Origin: Actinomycetota bacterium
GTDB taxonomy: Bacteria > Actinomycetota > Thermoleophilia > Solirubrobacterales > 70-9
Direction of reading: 5' to 3'
Assembly (NCBI GenBank): GCA_018268675.1
Contig: JAFDWB010000094.1
Coordinates: 1-64,000 of the forward strand
DNA: 64,000 nucleotides
The translations under genes and the position numbers were made by a program. Under the pieces are notes generated by a model. It saw only the letters and a program-made list of their open reading frames with translations. It was not told where the DNA came from and searched no databases. Below, piece by piece: positions 42,506 to 50,947 of this stretch. Each line of letters opens with the position of its first letter. Position 1 is the first letter of the stretch.

Positions 42506-43476
42506 TTGAAAAGCAAGGCCGGTCCTGGGGCTTTTGGACCCAGGCGAAGCTGGAGATGCTTGCGAGCTACCTGGGGGCGTTCTCCACGGCCTCGGGCAGC
42601 GTCAGCGAGCGCGTGTATCTCGATGCCTTCGCCGGGGAAGGGAGCGGTCGAGATCGCGGTTCCGGCGAGGAGTTCGATGGCTCGGCCAGGATTGCTTTGG
42701 ATGCCGGCGAGGGCGCTGGTTTCACCCGCTTCCGCTATTTCGAGATGGGACCGAAGGCAGCGGAGCTTGAGACTCGTCTGCGAACGGACTATCCGGGCAA
42801 GGACATCAAGGTCTACGAGGGCGATTGCAACCAGATGATTCCGGTGGCTCTTGCGGAGTTGTCAGACCTGAAATGGGCGCCGACGTTTGCCTTCCTCGAT
42901 CCCGACGGGATGGAGTTGGAGTGGCGCACCCTTGAGGCTTTGGCGGCGCACAAGCGCGGCTATCGATCGTCGGCGTCCGCTAAACCCGAGTACAAGGTCG
43001 AGATGTGGATGCTGTTTCCCTCGTCGGGACTGATTCGCACCTTGGCGCTCGATGAGGGAAAAGTCCGCAATGAGGACTTTGAAAGGGCGACGCGACTCTT
43101 TGGCACCGACGAATGGAGGCCAATTTACGAGCGGCGACTTGCCAACCAGTTCTCGGGAGAGCAGGCGCGTGAGGAGTACGTGAACTTGATGCGGTGGCGT
43201 TTGGAGCGGGCACTGCGGTACGAAGCAGCGCACGCTTTCGAGGTGCGGAATAGCCGCGGCCCGATCTACCACATGATCTTTGCGACGGATAACAAAGCCG
43301 GGACCAAGATCATGAGTTCGATCTACAACAAAGCGGCGGCACGCCTCCCAGAGATGCAGGAGGAAGCGAGAAATCGCGCCGCTGGCCAGAGCACCTTTGA
43401 TTTTGGTGACTCCGTCCTTGCAGCAAACGAGGGATATCACTACGAGCCTCCGTGGGAGCCGCCAGCCGACGAGTAG
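42463..43476 (+). CDS. tcmP: Three-Cys-motif partner protein TcmP
   Basis: A 337-residue TcmP-family protein (SWGFWTQAKLEMLASYLGAF, VYLDAFAGEG, FAFLDPDGMELEWRTLEAL), with a Rossmann-like core resembling methyltransferases or nucleases (DAFAGEGSG). TcmP genes are defined by their pairing with three-Cys-motif proteins; the joint function is unknown. The GTG at 42463 lies inside the upstream gene with AGGGG before it, so the pair is coupled. DNA-damage induction through the LexA box is predicted. Confidence 0.9.
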   Translation: MGPGAESSRDDRGLIEKQGRSWGFWTQAKLEMLASYLGAFSTASGSVSERVYLDAFAGEGSGRDRGSGEEFDGSARIALDAGEGAGFTRFRYFEMGPKAAELETRLRTDYPGKDIKVYEGDCNQMIPVALAELSDLKWAPTFAFLDPDGMELEWRTLEALAAHKRGYRSSASAKPEYKVEMWMLFPSSGLIRTLALDEGKVRNEDFERATRLFGTDEWRPIYERRLANQFSGEQAREEYVNLMRWRLERALRYEAAHAFEVRNSRGPIYHMIFATDNKAGTKIMSSIYNKAAARLPEMQEEARNRAAGQSTFDFGDSVLAANEGYHYEPPWEPPADE

Positions 43477-43545
43477 ATCCGTCGCGCGATGTCGGATCGT
43501 CGTCCCTGGTACGCAATTCAATCGCTACACGCCTCGGAGTAAGGC

Positions 43546-44217
43546 ATGATGGAGATGCAGATCGCGCTCAGCGCCGTCGCCACGACCACTGGCGCTTGGG
43601 CGTCTGGCGTTAGCCCGCTGGTGACGGCAATCGTGTCGGTATGCGTTGGCGCTGTGCTCGGATTTGGGGGCAGTTATCTACTCGGACGACAGCAACGCGG
43701 TTGGCAGCAAGAGCAATCTCGGTTCGAGCGGGAGCTTGCATTGGTCAAAGGCCTCGATGAGGCTCTTGTGGACGCCGAGCGACGAATTCTCGAACGGGAA
43801 TCTCCACCGGACGGCGCCAGCCGCTGGGAATTTGCATTGGAAGCGTGGGAGCAAGCATGGGTCCGCTTATCTCCGTTCTTGGCAAACCATGAGATTCACG
43901 ATCGCTACGAAGCAGTCGGGCGGATCTTGGCCGAGCTGGTGACTTATGACGGTGCGGCGCGGCCGGCATTCCAGCGGAATGCCGCGATGCGTGCGACTCT
44001 GAACGCCCGACAGGCGATCGCCTACTTTGGTCGCGAAGAGTTGCTTCCTCCCCGATGTTTTCCAGGACCCGACGAGTTGACCCGATTACTTGGCGAAGGC
44101 GATCCCGATCCTTTTGACCGCAATGCGCCGTTTGCGAAATGGCTAAAAGACCATCCTGCGGCGCCGTGGCGAATCGAGAAAAGCCTGGCGACAAATGAAG
44201 ACGTGCCGGGGTCATAG
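43546..44217 (+). CDS. Hypothetical protein with one N-terminal membrane helix
   Basis: A 223-residue protein: a helix (LVTAIVSVCVGAVLGFGGSYLLG) near residues 25-47, then a charged cytoplasmic helix-rich domain (QQEQSRFERELALVKGLDEAL). The topology resembles small phage- or plasmid-borne membrane-tethered proteins of unknown function. GGAG precedes the ATG. Nothing catalytic is seen. It lies in the lower-GC left part of the element. Confidence 0.65.
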   Translation: MMEMQIALSAVATTTGAWASGVSPLVTAIVSVCVGAVLGFGGSYLLGRQQRGWQQEQSRFERELALVKGLDEALVDAERRILERESPPDGASRWEFALEAWEQAWVRLSPFLANHEIHDRYEAVGRILAELVTYDGAARPAFQRNAAMRATLNARQAIAYFGREELLPPRCFPGPDELTRLLGEGDPDPFDRNAPFAKWLKDHPAAPWRIEKSLATNEDVPGS

Positions 44218-44226
44218 GCTTCCCTG

Positions 44227-44427
44227 ATGCCGACCGACCCGAAGGATGCCCTTCGTGCCTCCGTCCGGGCCGCTCAGAAACGCTACGAGGCGGAGGCCCA
44301 CGCCGCGCGTCAGGTGCGGCGTGATGCCTTCACCAAGGCGCAGGAGGAAGGGTTGAGTCTTCGCGACATTGGGGAGGCGGTCGGGCTTCATCACAGTCGC
44401 GTCGGCCAGATCATTGAAGGCAAGTAG
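44227..44427 (+). CDS. Small helix-turn-helix protein
   Basis: A 66-residue protein ending in LSLRDIGEAVGLHHSRVGQIIEGK, which fits a helix-turn-helix of the sigma-region-4/homeodomain-like type. A basic N-terminal helix precedes it. It probably binds DNA as a regulator or recombination directionality factor of the element (inference); the latter are often this size. Confidence 0.6.
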   Translation: MPTDPKDALRASVRAAQKRYEAEAHAARQVRRDAFTKAQEEGLSLRDIGEAVGLHHSRVGQIIEGK

Positions 44428-44487
44428 CCGATGATGTCTAGATTTACTCGACAAAGCCTGCTAGTCTAACGACGCAGACAAAAAAGC

Positions 44488-44516
44488 GCCCCCGCGCTGC
44501 GCAAACAGCCGGGGGC
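44488..44516 (+). promoter_or_regulatory. Hairpin before the XRE cassette
   Basis: GCCCCCG/CGGGGGC stem, preceded by an A-run and followed within 10 bases by AGGAGG, the ribosome site of the next gene. It could be an operator for the downstream regulators or a translational control stem. Confidence 0.4.
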
Positions 44517-44539
44517 ATGGCACAGGAGGTTGGACTCCC

Positions 44540-45265
44540 ATGCACCCACAAGATAAGTCCGGGGGCGAGATCGGCACGCCCTCCTCGCCCGAGTTCGTCC
44601 CGCTGATCCTCCCCGACGCCCAGAGGGAGACCCTCCGGGAGATGTGCCTCGACTCCCTCCACGGCATCCTCGACGACCTCGCGACGCCCGACCGGCTCCG
44701 CGATCCCTCCTTCACGTCACGCGAAGGGGAGGTCTTCCGCCGGCTCTTGGAAGCATTGGACTCCGAGGAGATCCAGCTACCCGACCGGGAGATGCGCGAG
44801 CGCATCGGCCGCCTCTCCGAGAGCTACGACGAGATGGAGGAGGCCGCGGAGGTGATCGCCACCCACGAGGCCCACCACGCCCTCCTGCGGGTCCTCGACG
44901 GGGACGAGGTCACGGAGGACGCCGCCGCCGGGCAGGAGGAGTCCGCAGACGAGGAGGACCCCGCCGACGAGGACCCCGACGACGGCTCCCTCCGGCAGGG
45001 TCCCGGCTGGGACACCGATGACGCCTACGACAGCAGCCGGCGGGAGGTCCTCGACCTGCTCCTGGCCGAGGCGCCAGATTGGCTGACCTCCGCCGACCTG
45101 GAGGTGGCGCTCGCGGGCCATCCGGCGACCTGGGGGGAGAAGGACACGCTCGAAATCGCGACCCGCTCCCTGGTCCGCGAAGGTCTGGCCCATCGCCAGG
45201 GGGATCTGTTCGCCCCGACCCGGGCGGCACGGCAGATGGCCGCGCTCGGCTTCTCGGTCGGCTGA
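44540..45265 (+). CDS. Hypothetical acidic protein heading the XRE cassette
   Basis: A 241-residue protein with an N-terminal helical domain (LPDAQRETLREMCLDSLHGI), an acidic linker (DEEDPADEDPDDG) and a C-terminal winged-helix-like domain (EVLDLLLAEAPDWLTSADLE, ATRSLVREGLAHRQGDLF). Its stop overlaps the first XRE gene by one base. It may be a co-regulator or an effector controlled by the three regulators. Function unknown. Confidence 0.65.
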   Translation: MHPQDKSGGEIGTPSSPEFVPLILPDAQRETLREMCLDSLHGILDDLATPDRLRDPSFTSREGEVFRRLLEALDSEEIQLPDREMRERIGRLSESYDEMEEAAEVIATHEAHHALLRVLDGDEVTEDAAAGQEESADEEDPADEDPDDGSLRQGPGWDTDDAYDSSRREVLDLLLAEAPDWLTSADLEVALAGHPATWGEKDTLEIATRSLVREGLAHRQGDLFAPTRAARQMAALGFSVG

Positions 45266-45546
45266 TGGACGAGTTCGACGCCCGTGTCGCCCGCCAGCTC
45301 GGGCGACGCATCAGGAGGCGACGCCATTTCCTCGACCTCTCCCAGGAGGCCCTCGCCGAACGCTCGGGCATCCACCGCACCCAGTTCAGCCTCTACGAGA
45401 ACGGCGAGCGGATGCCGATGACCTCGACCCTGATCAAGCTGGCGGCGGGCCTCGGCGTCTCGGTCGACCAGCTGCTGGTCGGGATCGAGTGGGAGGTCGT
45501 CGGTCCGCCGCTCCGCGACCCCGGCGAGGGCGATCCTCATGGTTAG
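45265..45546 (+). CDS. XRE-family regulator 1
   Basis: A 93-residue protein with a Cro/CI-type HTH (LGRRIRRRRHFLDLSQEALA, RSGIHRTQFSLYENGERMP). It is the first of three overlapping paralogues; all share the HRT(Q/E) recognition helix and a C-terminal AGIxW/GIxW element (VGIEWEVV). Probably a dimeric DNA-binding regulator of the element. Confidence 0.88.
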   Translation: MDEFDARVARQLGRRIRRRRHFLDLSQEALAERSGIHRTQFSLYENGERMPMTSTLIKLAAGLGVSVDQLLVGIEWEVVGPPLRDPGEGDPHG

Positions 45547-45835
45547 CCCCGTCGCCGCGCGCTTCGCCGCCAACCTGCGGGTCCTGCGCGACCGGGCCGG
45601 CCTCACCCAAGAAGAGCTGGCCTTCCGCGCCGACGTCCACCGCACCCAGGTCAGCCTGATGGAGGGCGGGGAGAGACTGCCGCGCTTCGAAACACTGGTC
45701 AGGCTGATCGGGGCGCTCGGGGTCGACCACGGCGCCCTCTTCGCCGGGATCGCCTGGCAGCCGCCCGACCTCGTCCGCGGCGGGCTCCTCGTCACCCCCG
45801 TCGAGGCAGACGACGATGCCCCAGAAGAGGCGTGA
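45539..45835 (+). CDS. XRE-family regulator 2
   Basis: A 98-residue paralogue: FAANLRVLRDRAGLTQEELA, RADVHRTQVSLMEGGERLP, then FAGIAWQPPD. It overlaps regulator 1 by 8 bases and regulator 3 by 20 bases. The recognition helix differs from regulator 1 at several positions, so the operators may differ. Confidence 0.88.
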   Translation: MVSPVAARFAANLRVLRDRAGLTQEELAFRADVHRTQVSLMEGGERLPRFETLVRLIGALGVDHGALFAGIAWQPPDLVRGGLLVTPVEADDDAPEEA

Positions 45836-46142
45836 CCCCGAGGTCGCCGGGCGCTTCGGCGAGAACCTGCGCCGCGTCCGCAGGCGGGAGGATCTGAGCC
45901 AGGAGAGGCTGGCGGTGCGCGCCTCGCTGCACCGCACCGAGATCGGCAGGCTCGAGGCGGGCGAGCGCGTCCCCCGCGTCGACACGCTGGTCAGGCTGGC
46001 CGACTCGATGGCGGTCCCGGCGGGGGAGCTGCTCGACGGGATCCACTGGGTGCCGGCGCCCGAGGCGGAGGGGACGTTCAGCTTCGGATCGATCTCAATC
46101 TCACCGAGTCCCAGGACAGCAATACAAAAGGCGGCCGACTGA
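45816..46142 (+). CDS. XRE-family regulator 3
   Basis: A 108-residue paralogue: FGENLRRVRRREDLSQERLA, RASLHRTEIGRLEAGERVP, DGIHWVPAPE, with a Ser/Ile-rich tail. It ends the four-gene overlapping cassette. Its recognition-helix residues again differ from the other two. Confidence 0.88.
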   Translation: MPQKRRDPEVAGRFGENLRRVRRREDLSQERLAVRASLHRTEIGRLEAGERVPRVDTLVRLADSMAVPAGELLDGIHWVPAPEAEGTFSFGSISISPSPRTAIQKAAD

Positions 46143-46647
46143 GCCAACGCTCGTTCCTCGCATAAGCGTCCAAAAAGGGGGGCCAGTTTCGTCTTTCGGC
46201 GTCTTGTTAAGAAATGGCCGAAAGACAGACCCTTGTTCGACTTATGGGGTAGATGCCCATGTCGAACCGTCAACCCTGGACGCGCGATTGTCCCTTTGCT
46301 CTGCCTTGCCGATCGGTCCGACCCCGATCGGCAAGGTCGGGGTGTGTGGGCTCCGCAAGGCGCCGCCGTTTGTGGCGTCCTAGGCGCGCCCGACTCTCTT
46401 ACCACCCGGTTGCACACGCACTCACCGTAGGTCGATCTTCTTGTTGTGCGAGTCGCCGCACCTCGTCTCGCGCCGTTCGCACGCGGCCCCCTCGCTATCG
46501 CCTCCGCGCTGGCTCCACAGCGCTTCTCCGACTCGACGGCGCCGATCGCACTCCGCGCGATCACGATCGCCTCCGCGCTGGCGAGGCAACGCCTTTCCGC
46601 TGTCGCGTTCCCATCGGCGCTCTCTGCTGCGAGGCAGGGAGGTGGGC
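46143..46647. other. Noncoding multi-hairpin region, candidate origin (oriV/oriT) of the element
   Basis: A 505-base gap before the replication-relaxation gene. It has three consecutive hairpins: GTCTTTCGGC/GCCGAAAGAC (46191-46226), TTCGAC/GTCGAA with inner ATGGG/CCCAT (46236-46266) and a perfect 13-bp stem CCTTGCCGATCGG (46304-46336). Further on, ATCGCCTCCGCGCTGGC occurs twice (about 46498 and 46568). Long reading frames here lack coding character. Confidence 0.5.
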
Positions 46648-48279
46648 GTGACCAAGACCAAGTCCCCCACCTGTCCCCCGAGGCGCCCGCGCCGCGACCG
46701 CGCGGTCCCGCCGCTGTCCGACCTCGACATGCGGATCCTCGCGCTCCTGTCCCGTCACCGGGTGCTGACCCAGAACCACCTCTCCCAGATCGTCACCGAA
46801 ACGCCGATCCGCACTCTGCGCTACCGCTGCGCGCGGCTCGCCCGCCACCGTCTCGTCGGGCGTAGTCGTCCCTACCGCGAACGCGGCTCGGCCCCGCACC
46901 ATTTCTGGCCGACCCGTCGAGGCGAGGCGATCCTGACTGGCGGCCCGCCGCCGCGTGGAGGCGAGCGCCGCGAGCCCAACCCGCTCTTCCTCGCGCATGC
47001 TGCTGCGCTCAGCGACCTCTACGTCGCGCTGGCGACCGGACTGCCCGCCGGAATCGAACTTGTCCGCTTCGAGCGCGAGGGCGAGGCTCGCGAGTCGTTC
47101 GCGGGTCCGGCCCGCAAGGCGCGTGCGGTCGCCCCGGATGCCTACATCGAGATCACCGATGCCGACGGCCACACGCTCAGTGCCCTGGTCGAGCTCGACA
47201 TGGGGACGATGTCCCACCGTCGCCTCAAGGCCAAGGCGGCGGGATATGCGGAGTACGCGAGGGCGGATGCATGGTGCGAGCGCCATCCGTTCTGTCCCGC
47301 ATTGCTTTTCGTCACCACCACCGAGAAACGCGCCCGCTCGTTCCTCGCCTCGATGCTCAAGGAGTTGGGGCGCAAGACCCTTCTCCTCACTTGCGCCTGC
47401 GATCTCGCCCGCAGGCTGACGCGCATCTCGACCGAGCCCCGCTGGCGGTTGAGTGCCGACGAGGGGGCGGGCGTCGTCGACCTGCTCTCCGCCTTGCGCG
47501 AGGCGCGCCGCCCCCACGACGAAGAGGTGGCGAGCTGGGAAGCATGGCGCCGGGAGAAGGAGGCCAAGACGGAGCGCCTGCGCTCGGACCCAGAGGCGCT
47601 GCGGGACCATCTGCGCCGGTCGCCACGGCAGGATTGGGGCTTTGACCGCCTCGGGCGGTCGGTTGCGGAGGCTTTGCGGATCACGTTGGAGGGCAACGAT
47701 CCGCTCGCCGGCTCGGAGCGCGGTGCCTTCCGGGTGCTCGGCGCGCTGCTCGCCGACCCGGTCGAAATCAGTATCGGCGATCGTGAGCCGACTGCGGCAG
47801 AGCGCTCCGCGCTCGATGACCTCATCGACTATCACCGTGCCGACCAACTGCGCCAAGTCGATGACCTAACCGGACGCCTTGGTGCGGTGCCTGTGTTACG
47901 ACGGGCGCGGGACCAGCTGGAGGCTGGCGACCTCTTGGATGCTTCCGACGCATCCGCGCTTGCCCTCCGGGCTGAAGACGACCGGCGCTCGCGCGTTGAG
48001 CAAGAGCGGCTGTGCTCCGCTTACTTGGCCTGGAGAGAGGGAGAGGCGCGACGACTCGCGAAGGGGCAGGGCTTCGCCGCGCGACTTCGGCGGGGGCCGG
48101 ACGACTTCCTCGAGGAGGTCGACCGCCGCGCGCTGCGCATCTGCAGCGATTGCAAGGAGATCGCCTACCCCGACCCCGAGCGGGTCCGATATCGGCGCGG
48201 GCGCTCCGATGTCGCCTCCCGCTGTCACTTCTGCGGGCGCGGGGATCTCCTTGACTTCGAGCCTCCGATCGGGGGGTGA
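46648..48279 (+). CDS. Replication-relaxation family protein
   Basis: A 543-residue protein with the N-terminal winged-helix region typical of Replic_Relax proteins (LSDLDMRILALLSRHRVLTQ, IVTETPIRTLRYRCARL, HHFWPTRRGEA, then NPLFLAHAAALSDLYVAL), a central nuclease-like or binding domain and a C-terminal zinc ribbon with two CxxC pairs (CSDC, CHFC). The family is encoded on actinobacterial and firmicute plasmids and conjugative elements. The GTG at 46648 with GGGAGG upstream is preferred over the longer frame from 46441. Confidence 0.8.
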   Translation: MTKTKSPTCPPRRPRRDRAVPPLSDLDMRILALLSRHRVLTQNHLSQIVTETPIRTLRYRCARLARHRLVGRSRPYRERGSAPHHFWPTRRGEAILTGGPPPRGGERREPNPLFLAHAAALSDLYVALATGLPAGIELVRFEREGEARESFAGPARKARAVAPDAYIEITDADGHTLSALVELDMGTMSHRRLKAKAAGYAEYARADAWCERHPFCPALLFVTTTEKRARSFLASMLKELGRKTLLLTCACDLARRLTRISTEPRWRLSADEGAGVVDLLSALREARRPHDEEVASWEAWRREKEAKTERLRSDPEALRDHLRRSPRQDWGFDRLGRSVAEALRITLEGNDPLAGSERGAFRVLGALLADPVEISIGDREPTAAERSALDDLIDYHRADQLRQVDDLTGRLGAVPVLRRARDQLEAGDLLDASDASALALRAEDDRRSRVEQERLCSAYLAWREGEARRLAKGQGFAARLRRGPDDFLEEVDRRALRICSDCKEIAYPDPERVRYRRGRSDVASRCHFCGRGDLLDFEPPIGG

Positions 48280-48521
48280 CGAACGGCATTGACCGTTAAC
48301 TGCGGAATTCACGGAGCGGGGATGGGGGAGAGGATGGCGTTGCTCCGCCCTTGGCCGGGTGTGTTCGTTCATTTGGACGTACTGGGTGCAGGGCCGTCGT
48401 GAGGGCTGGCACCAAGCACCACGTAGGACCGGCCCTGCGGCGCCTTCCCAAGAGCGCCAGGACTGCGGCGGCCGCGAAGTCTCGCGGTGGTCCCGGTCAG
48501 CGGCTGGCCCGGGACCGCTTC

Positions 48522-50033
48522 TCACGAACCTTCGCGGCGGTCCTCGCCGAGCGCTACGGCGGAAGCTGGACCGTCAAGTGGAAGGGTGCGGATCGTGCCG
48601 CGCTGCCCTCGTCGCGGGACGGGCGGACCTTCCCCGGCGAGGAATAGGCGGGTCCGCCTGGCGATCGGGAACTTGCCGTTCCGTCCTCGCTCTGGCGTGC
48701 GCCAGACAAAGACCGAATCGAAGACGGAGTGGAGGACGCGACGGCGCTGTTCGACATTCAGGTCGTCCCAGACCTTCTCAAGGTCAGCGTCGAGTTCGAC
48801 GGGGGCGCGTTTGCTCTGAACCTCGGCCAGTTCCTCGCGCAGAGCTTCGAGGTTTGCGCTCCGCCGCTCGACGGTCCGCAGGAAAGCGACGGAGTTCGCG
48901 CCGCCCAATGCCTCAGCGAGGCGACCGTCCAAGGCGGCTTCCAACTCGGCTTCTTCGGCCGCGATCGCATCGAGGATGCGTTGTTCGTCGCCGTGCTCTT
49001 CCGTGGTCTCACCGGCGGCGCCCTTGGCGAAGGCAAACAGGCGCTCGGTCACGAACGGCTCGATCACGGTGGCCTTGACGGCGGCGGGGGAGGGGCAGCG
49101 CCCGCCCGCCTTGTCGGGCTTGCAGTTGTATTCGACGAACTCTTTGCCGTGTCGGGTTCGGCTCTGCTTGGCCTTCATCGCGTAGCTGCATCCGCCGCAG
49201 CGCAGGATGCCCGCCAGGACGCCCGTGCTGCGTCCTGAGCGGCCGGGAGCGACGCCCCGCGCCCGATTGGCCGCGTTCCACTCGGCAAGGCTCACGATCG
49301 CCTCGTGCGCGTCCGGGTTGACGATCGAGCCGGCGCGAGCCTCGCCCAGGTAGACCCTGTTTCGGACCAGCGAAGCGACGCTCGCGACGGTCCAGTTCGC
49401 GTTGTCCCAGGGGGTGATGACGCCCTTCTCCTCAAGGAAGCGGGCGAGCTGCGCCCAGGAGACTTCGGCACCCCGTCGCACAAAAAGCTCATGGACGATC
49501 GGCGCCGTCACCGGGTCGGGCTCAAGGATGCGCTCGGCGTTCCGCCGGTAGCCGGTCGGCACTTTGCCCGAGACATGGATGCCTCGCGCCACCGCCGATT
49601 TGCGTGCCGCGTTCCAGTTCTCCCGGATGCGGGCAAGCTCAAGCTCGCCGAGCGCTGCGAACAAGTCGGCGAGGAACTTTCCCATGTAGCCCGACGTGTC
49701 GATGCTCTCGGCGACGGTGCAGAGGATGCCGTCGGCCGCCCTGATCCGAGCGAGCAGATTGGCCGAGTCCTGCACCGAGCGGCCGAAGCGATCGAGCCGG
49801 GCGACGACGAGGCCCTGCGTCTTGCCGGACTCAATCCGGTCCATTGCTGCGATCAGGCCGGGTCGATCAGCTTTAGACCCCGGCTGGTCGAGGTCCTCGT
49901 GCCATTTGGCGATCGTGTGGCCGTGGGCTTTGGCCCAGGCCCGGACTTTCTCTTTTTGCTCACCGGGCGAGATAAAGGCGTCCCCGGACCGCCCCCCGAC
50001 CCGCGATACTCGGACATAGCCATCTAGGCGCAT
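48522..50033 (-). CDS. Large serine recombinase (integrase) of the element
   Basis: A 503-residue serine integrase: resolvase domain with catalytic Ser in GYVRVSRVGG and ARLDRFGRSV, recombinase domain (VPTGYRRNAERILEPDP), zinc-ribbon domain with CGGC and a later C-x8-C (YNCKPDKAGGRC), and a coiled coil (AEEAELEAALDGRLAEAL). It is encoded at the right end and reads inward. Its ribosome site (AAGGGGGG) is part of the right attachment arm. It catalyses the attP-attB exchange in the pilin gene. Confidence 0.95.
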   Translation of the reverse strand: MRLDGYVRVSRVGGRSGDAFISPGEQKEKVRAWAKAHGHTIAKWHEDLDQPGSKADRPGLIAAMDRIESGKTQGLVVARLDRFGRSVQDSANLLARIRAADGILCTVAESIDTSGYMGKFLADLFAALGELELARIRENWNAARKSAVARGIHVSGKVPTGYRRNAERILEPDPVTAPIVHELFVRRGAEVSWAQLARFLEEKGVITPWDNANWTVASVASLVRNRVYLGEARAGSIVNPDAHEAIVSLAEWNAANRARGVAPGRSGRSTGVLAGILRCGGCSYAMKAKQSRTRHGKEFVEYNCKPDKAGGRCPSPAAVKATVIEPFVTERLFAFAKGAAGETTEEHGDEQRILDAIAAEEAELEAALDGRLAEALGGANSVAFLRTVERRSANLEALREELAEVQSKRAPVELDADLEKVWDDLNVEQRRRVLHSVFDSVFVWRTPERGRNGKFPIARRTRLFLAGEGPPVPRRGQRGTIRTLPLDGPASAVALGEDRREGS

Positions 50034-50057
50034 AGTCCCCCCTTAAGTTAGAGGCTG

Positions 50058-50059
50058 AA
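50058..50059. other. attR crossover dinucleotide (AA)
   Basis: Right junction of the element, partner of 41634-41635. Downstream bases resume the pilin frame (AAC GGC AAG CAG). Confidence 0.7.
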
Positions 50060-50138
50060 CGGCAAGCAGGGGACCGAGCTCGCGGACGTCATCGTCAACA
50101 AGATCAAGGAGGCGGTCGACAAGGTCGCGTTCAAATGA
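50060..50138 (+). pseudogene. Right fragment of the disrupted pilin gene
   Basis: In frame with the left fragment it encodes [20 protein letters not shown] and then KVAFK followed by a stop, an amphipathic C-terminal helix expected in a short Tad/Flp-like pilin. It has no start codon of its own. Confidence 0.8.
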
Positions 50139-50200
50139 GGGGGCGGGGCGTCGCCGTCCTTGGCGGCGACGCCGCTCCCGCGCATGACAGACTGCCGCCG

Positions 50201-50923
50201 ATGACCGCCTCGCGCAGCTACGACCGTGCCCCGGCCGACATCCGGCCGGTGACGATCGACCCCGGGTTCGTCGAAAGCGCCGCCGGCTCGGCGCTGATCT
50301 CGGTCGGGCGGACGCGGGTGATCTGCACCGCCTCGGTCTCCGAGCAGGTGCCGCGCTGGATGGCCGGGCGCGGCAAAGGGTGGGTCACCGCGGAGTACGC
50401 GATGCTGCCCGCCTCGACCGGCGAGCGCAAGCAACGCGACGTCTCGAAGGGCAGGCAGGACGGCCGCGGGGTGGAGATCCAACGCCTGATCGGGCGCAGC
50501 CTGCGAGTGGTGGTGGACTTCAAGGCGCTCGGCGAACGGAGCGTCTACGTCGACTGCGACGTGCTCGAAGCCGACGGCGGCACGCGGTGTGCGTCGATCA
50601 CCGGCGGCTTCGTGGCGCTGAAGCTGGCGTTCCAGCGGCTGGTCGACCGCAAGCTGATCGAGGCGATGCCGCTCACCGGCTCGATCGCCGCGGTCAGCGT
50701 CGGGATGGTCGACGGCCGGGCTCTCTGCGACCTCGACTACAACGAGGACTCGCGCGCCGAGGTCGACGCCAACGTGGTGATGACCGGCGACGGCGGCCTG
50801 GTCGAGGTGCAGGCGACCGCCGAGCGGACGCCGCTGTCGCGCGCCTCGCTGGACGAGCTCCTCGGCCTCGCCGAGGGCGGCATCTCCCGTCTGCGCGAAG
50901 TGCAGGACCGGGTCGCCCCCTGA
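50201..50923 (+). CDS. rph: RNase PH
   Basis: A 240-residue 3'-5' phosphorolytic exoribonuclease that trims tRNA 3' ends. Diagnostic stretches are [56 protein letters not shown] and [19 protein letters not shown]. The ATG at 50201 matches the family start; an upstream start at 50135 would overlap the pilin fragment. It is followed by rdgB after 24 bases, a common pairing. Confidence 0.96.
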   Translation: MTASRSYDRAPADIRPVTIDPGFVESAAGSALISVGRTRVICTASVSEQVPRWMAGRGKGWVTAEYAMLPASTGERKQRDVSKGRQDGRGVEIQRLIGRSLRVVVDFKALGERSVYVDCDVLEADGGTRCASITGGFVALKLAFQRLVDRKLIEAMPLTGSIAAVSVGMVDGRALCDLDYNEDSRAEVDANVVMTGDGGLVEVQATAERTPLSRASLDELLGLAEGGISRLREVQDRVAP

Positions 50924-50947
50924 CGATCTGCCGTTGACGCTCCGCCC

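Larger units (their letters stand above)
41636..50057. mobile_element. 8.4-kb integrative element with serine recombinase
   Basis: Bounded by the two halves of a split pilin gene. It contains a LexA-controlled DUF5131/TcmP operon, a membrane protein, a small HTH protein, a four-gene XRE cassette, a noncoding hairpin region, a replication-relaxation protein and the recombinase at the right end. Codon use in 41.7-44.4 kb is less GC-biased than the host. No structural phage genes are seen, so it is probably a plasmid-like or satellite element. Confidence 0.85.

Noticed and set aside
46441-46647. N-terminal extension of the replication-relaxation protein
   Set aside because: The extra 69 residues are Arg/Ser/Pro-rich and lie in the hairpin region; a GTG at 46648 with a strong ribosome site fits better.
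48351-48647. A 98-codon rightward frame after the replication-relaxation gene
   Set aside because: Its second half is antisense to the conserved C-terminus of the serine recombinase, and it matches no family. A GTG start at 48399 is possible, but evidence is too thin.
41634-50050. AGTTA (41637-41641 and 50046-50050) as the att core
   Set aside because: It is the longest direct match at the ends, but joining there leaves an in-frame TAG in the pilin gene. The AA pair restores the frame and gives a symmetric attP.
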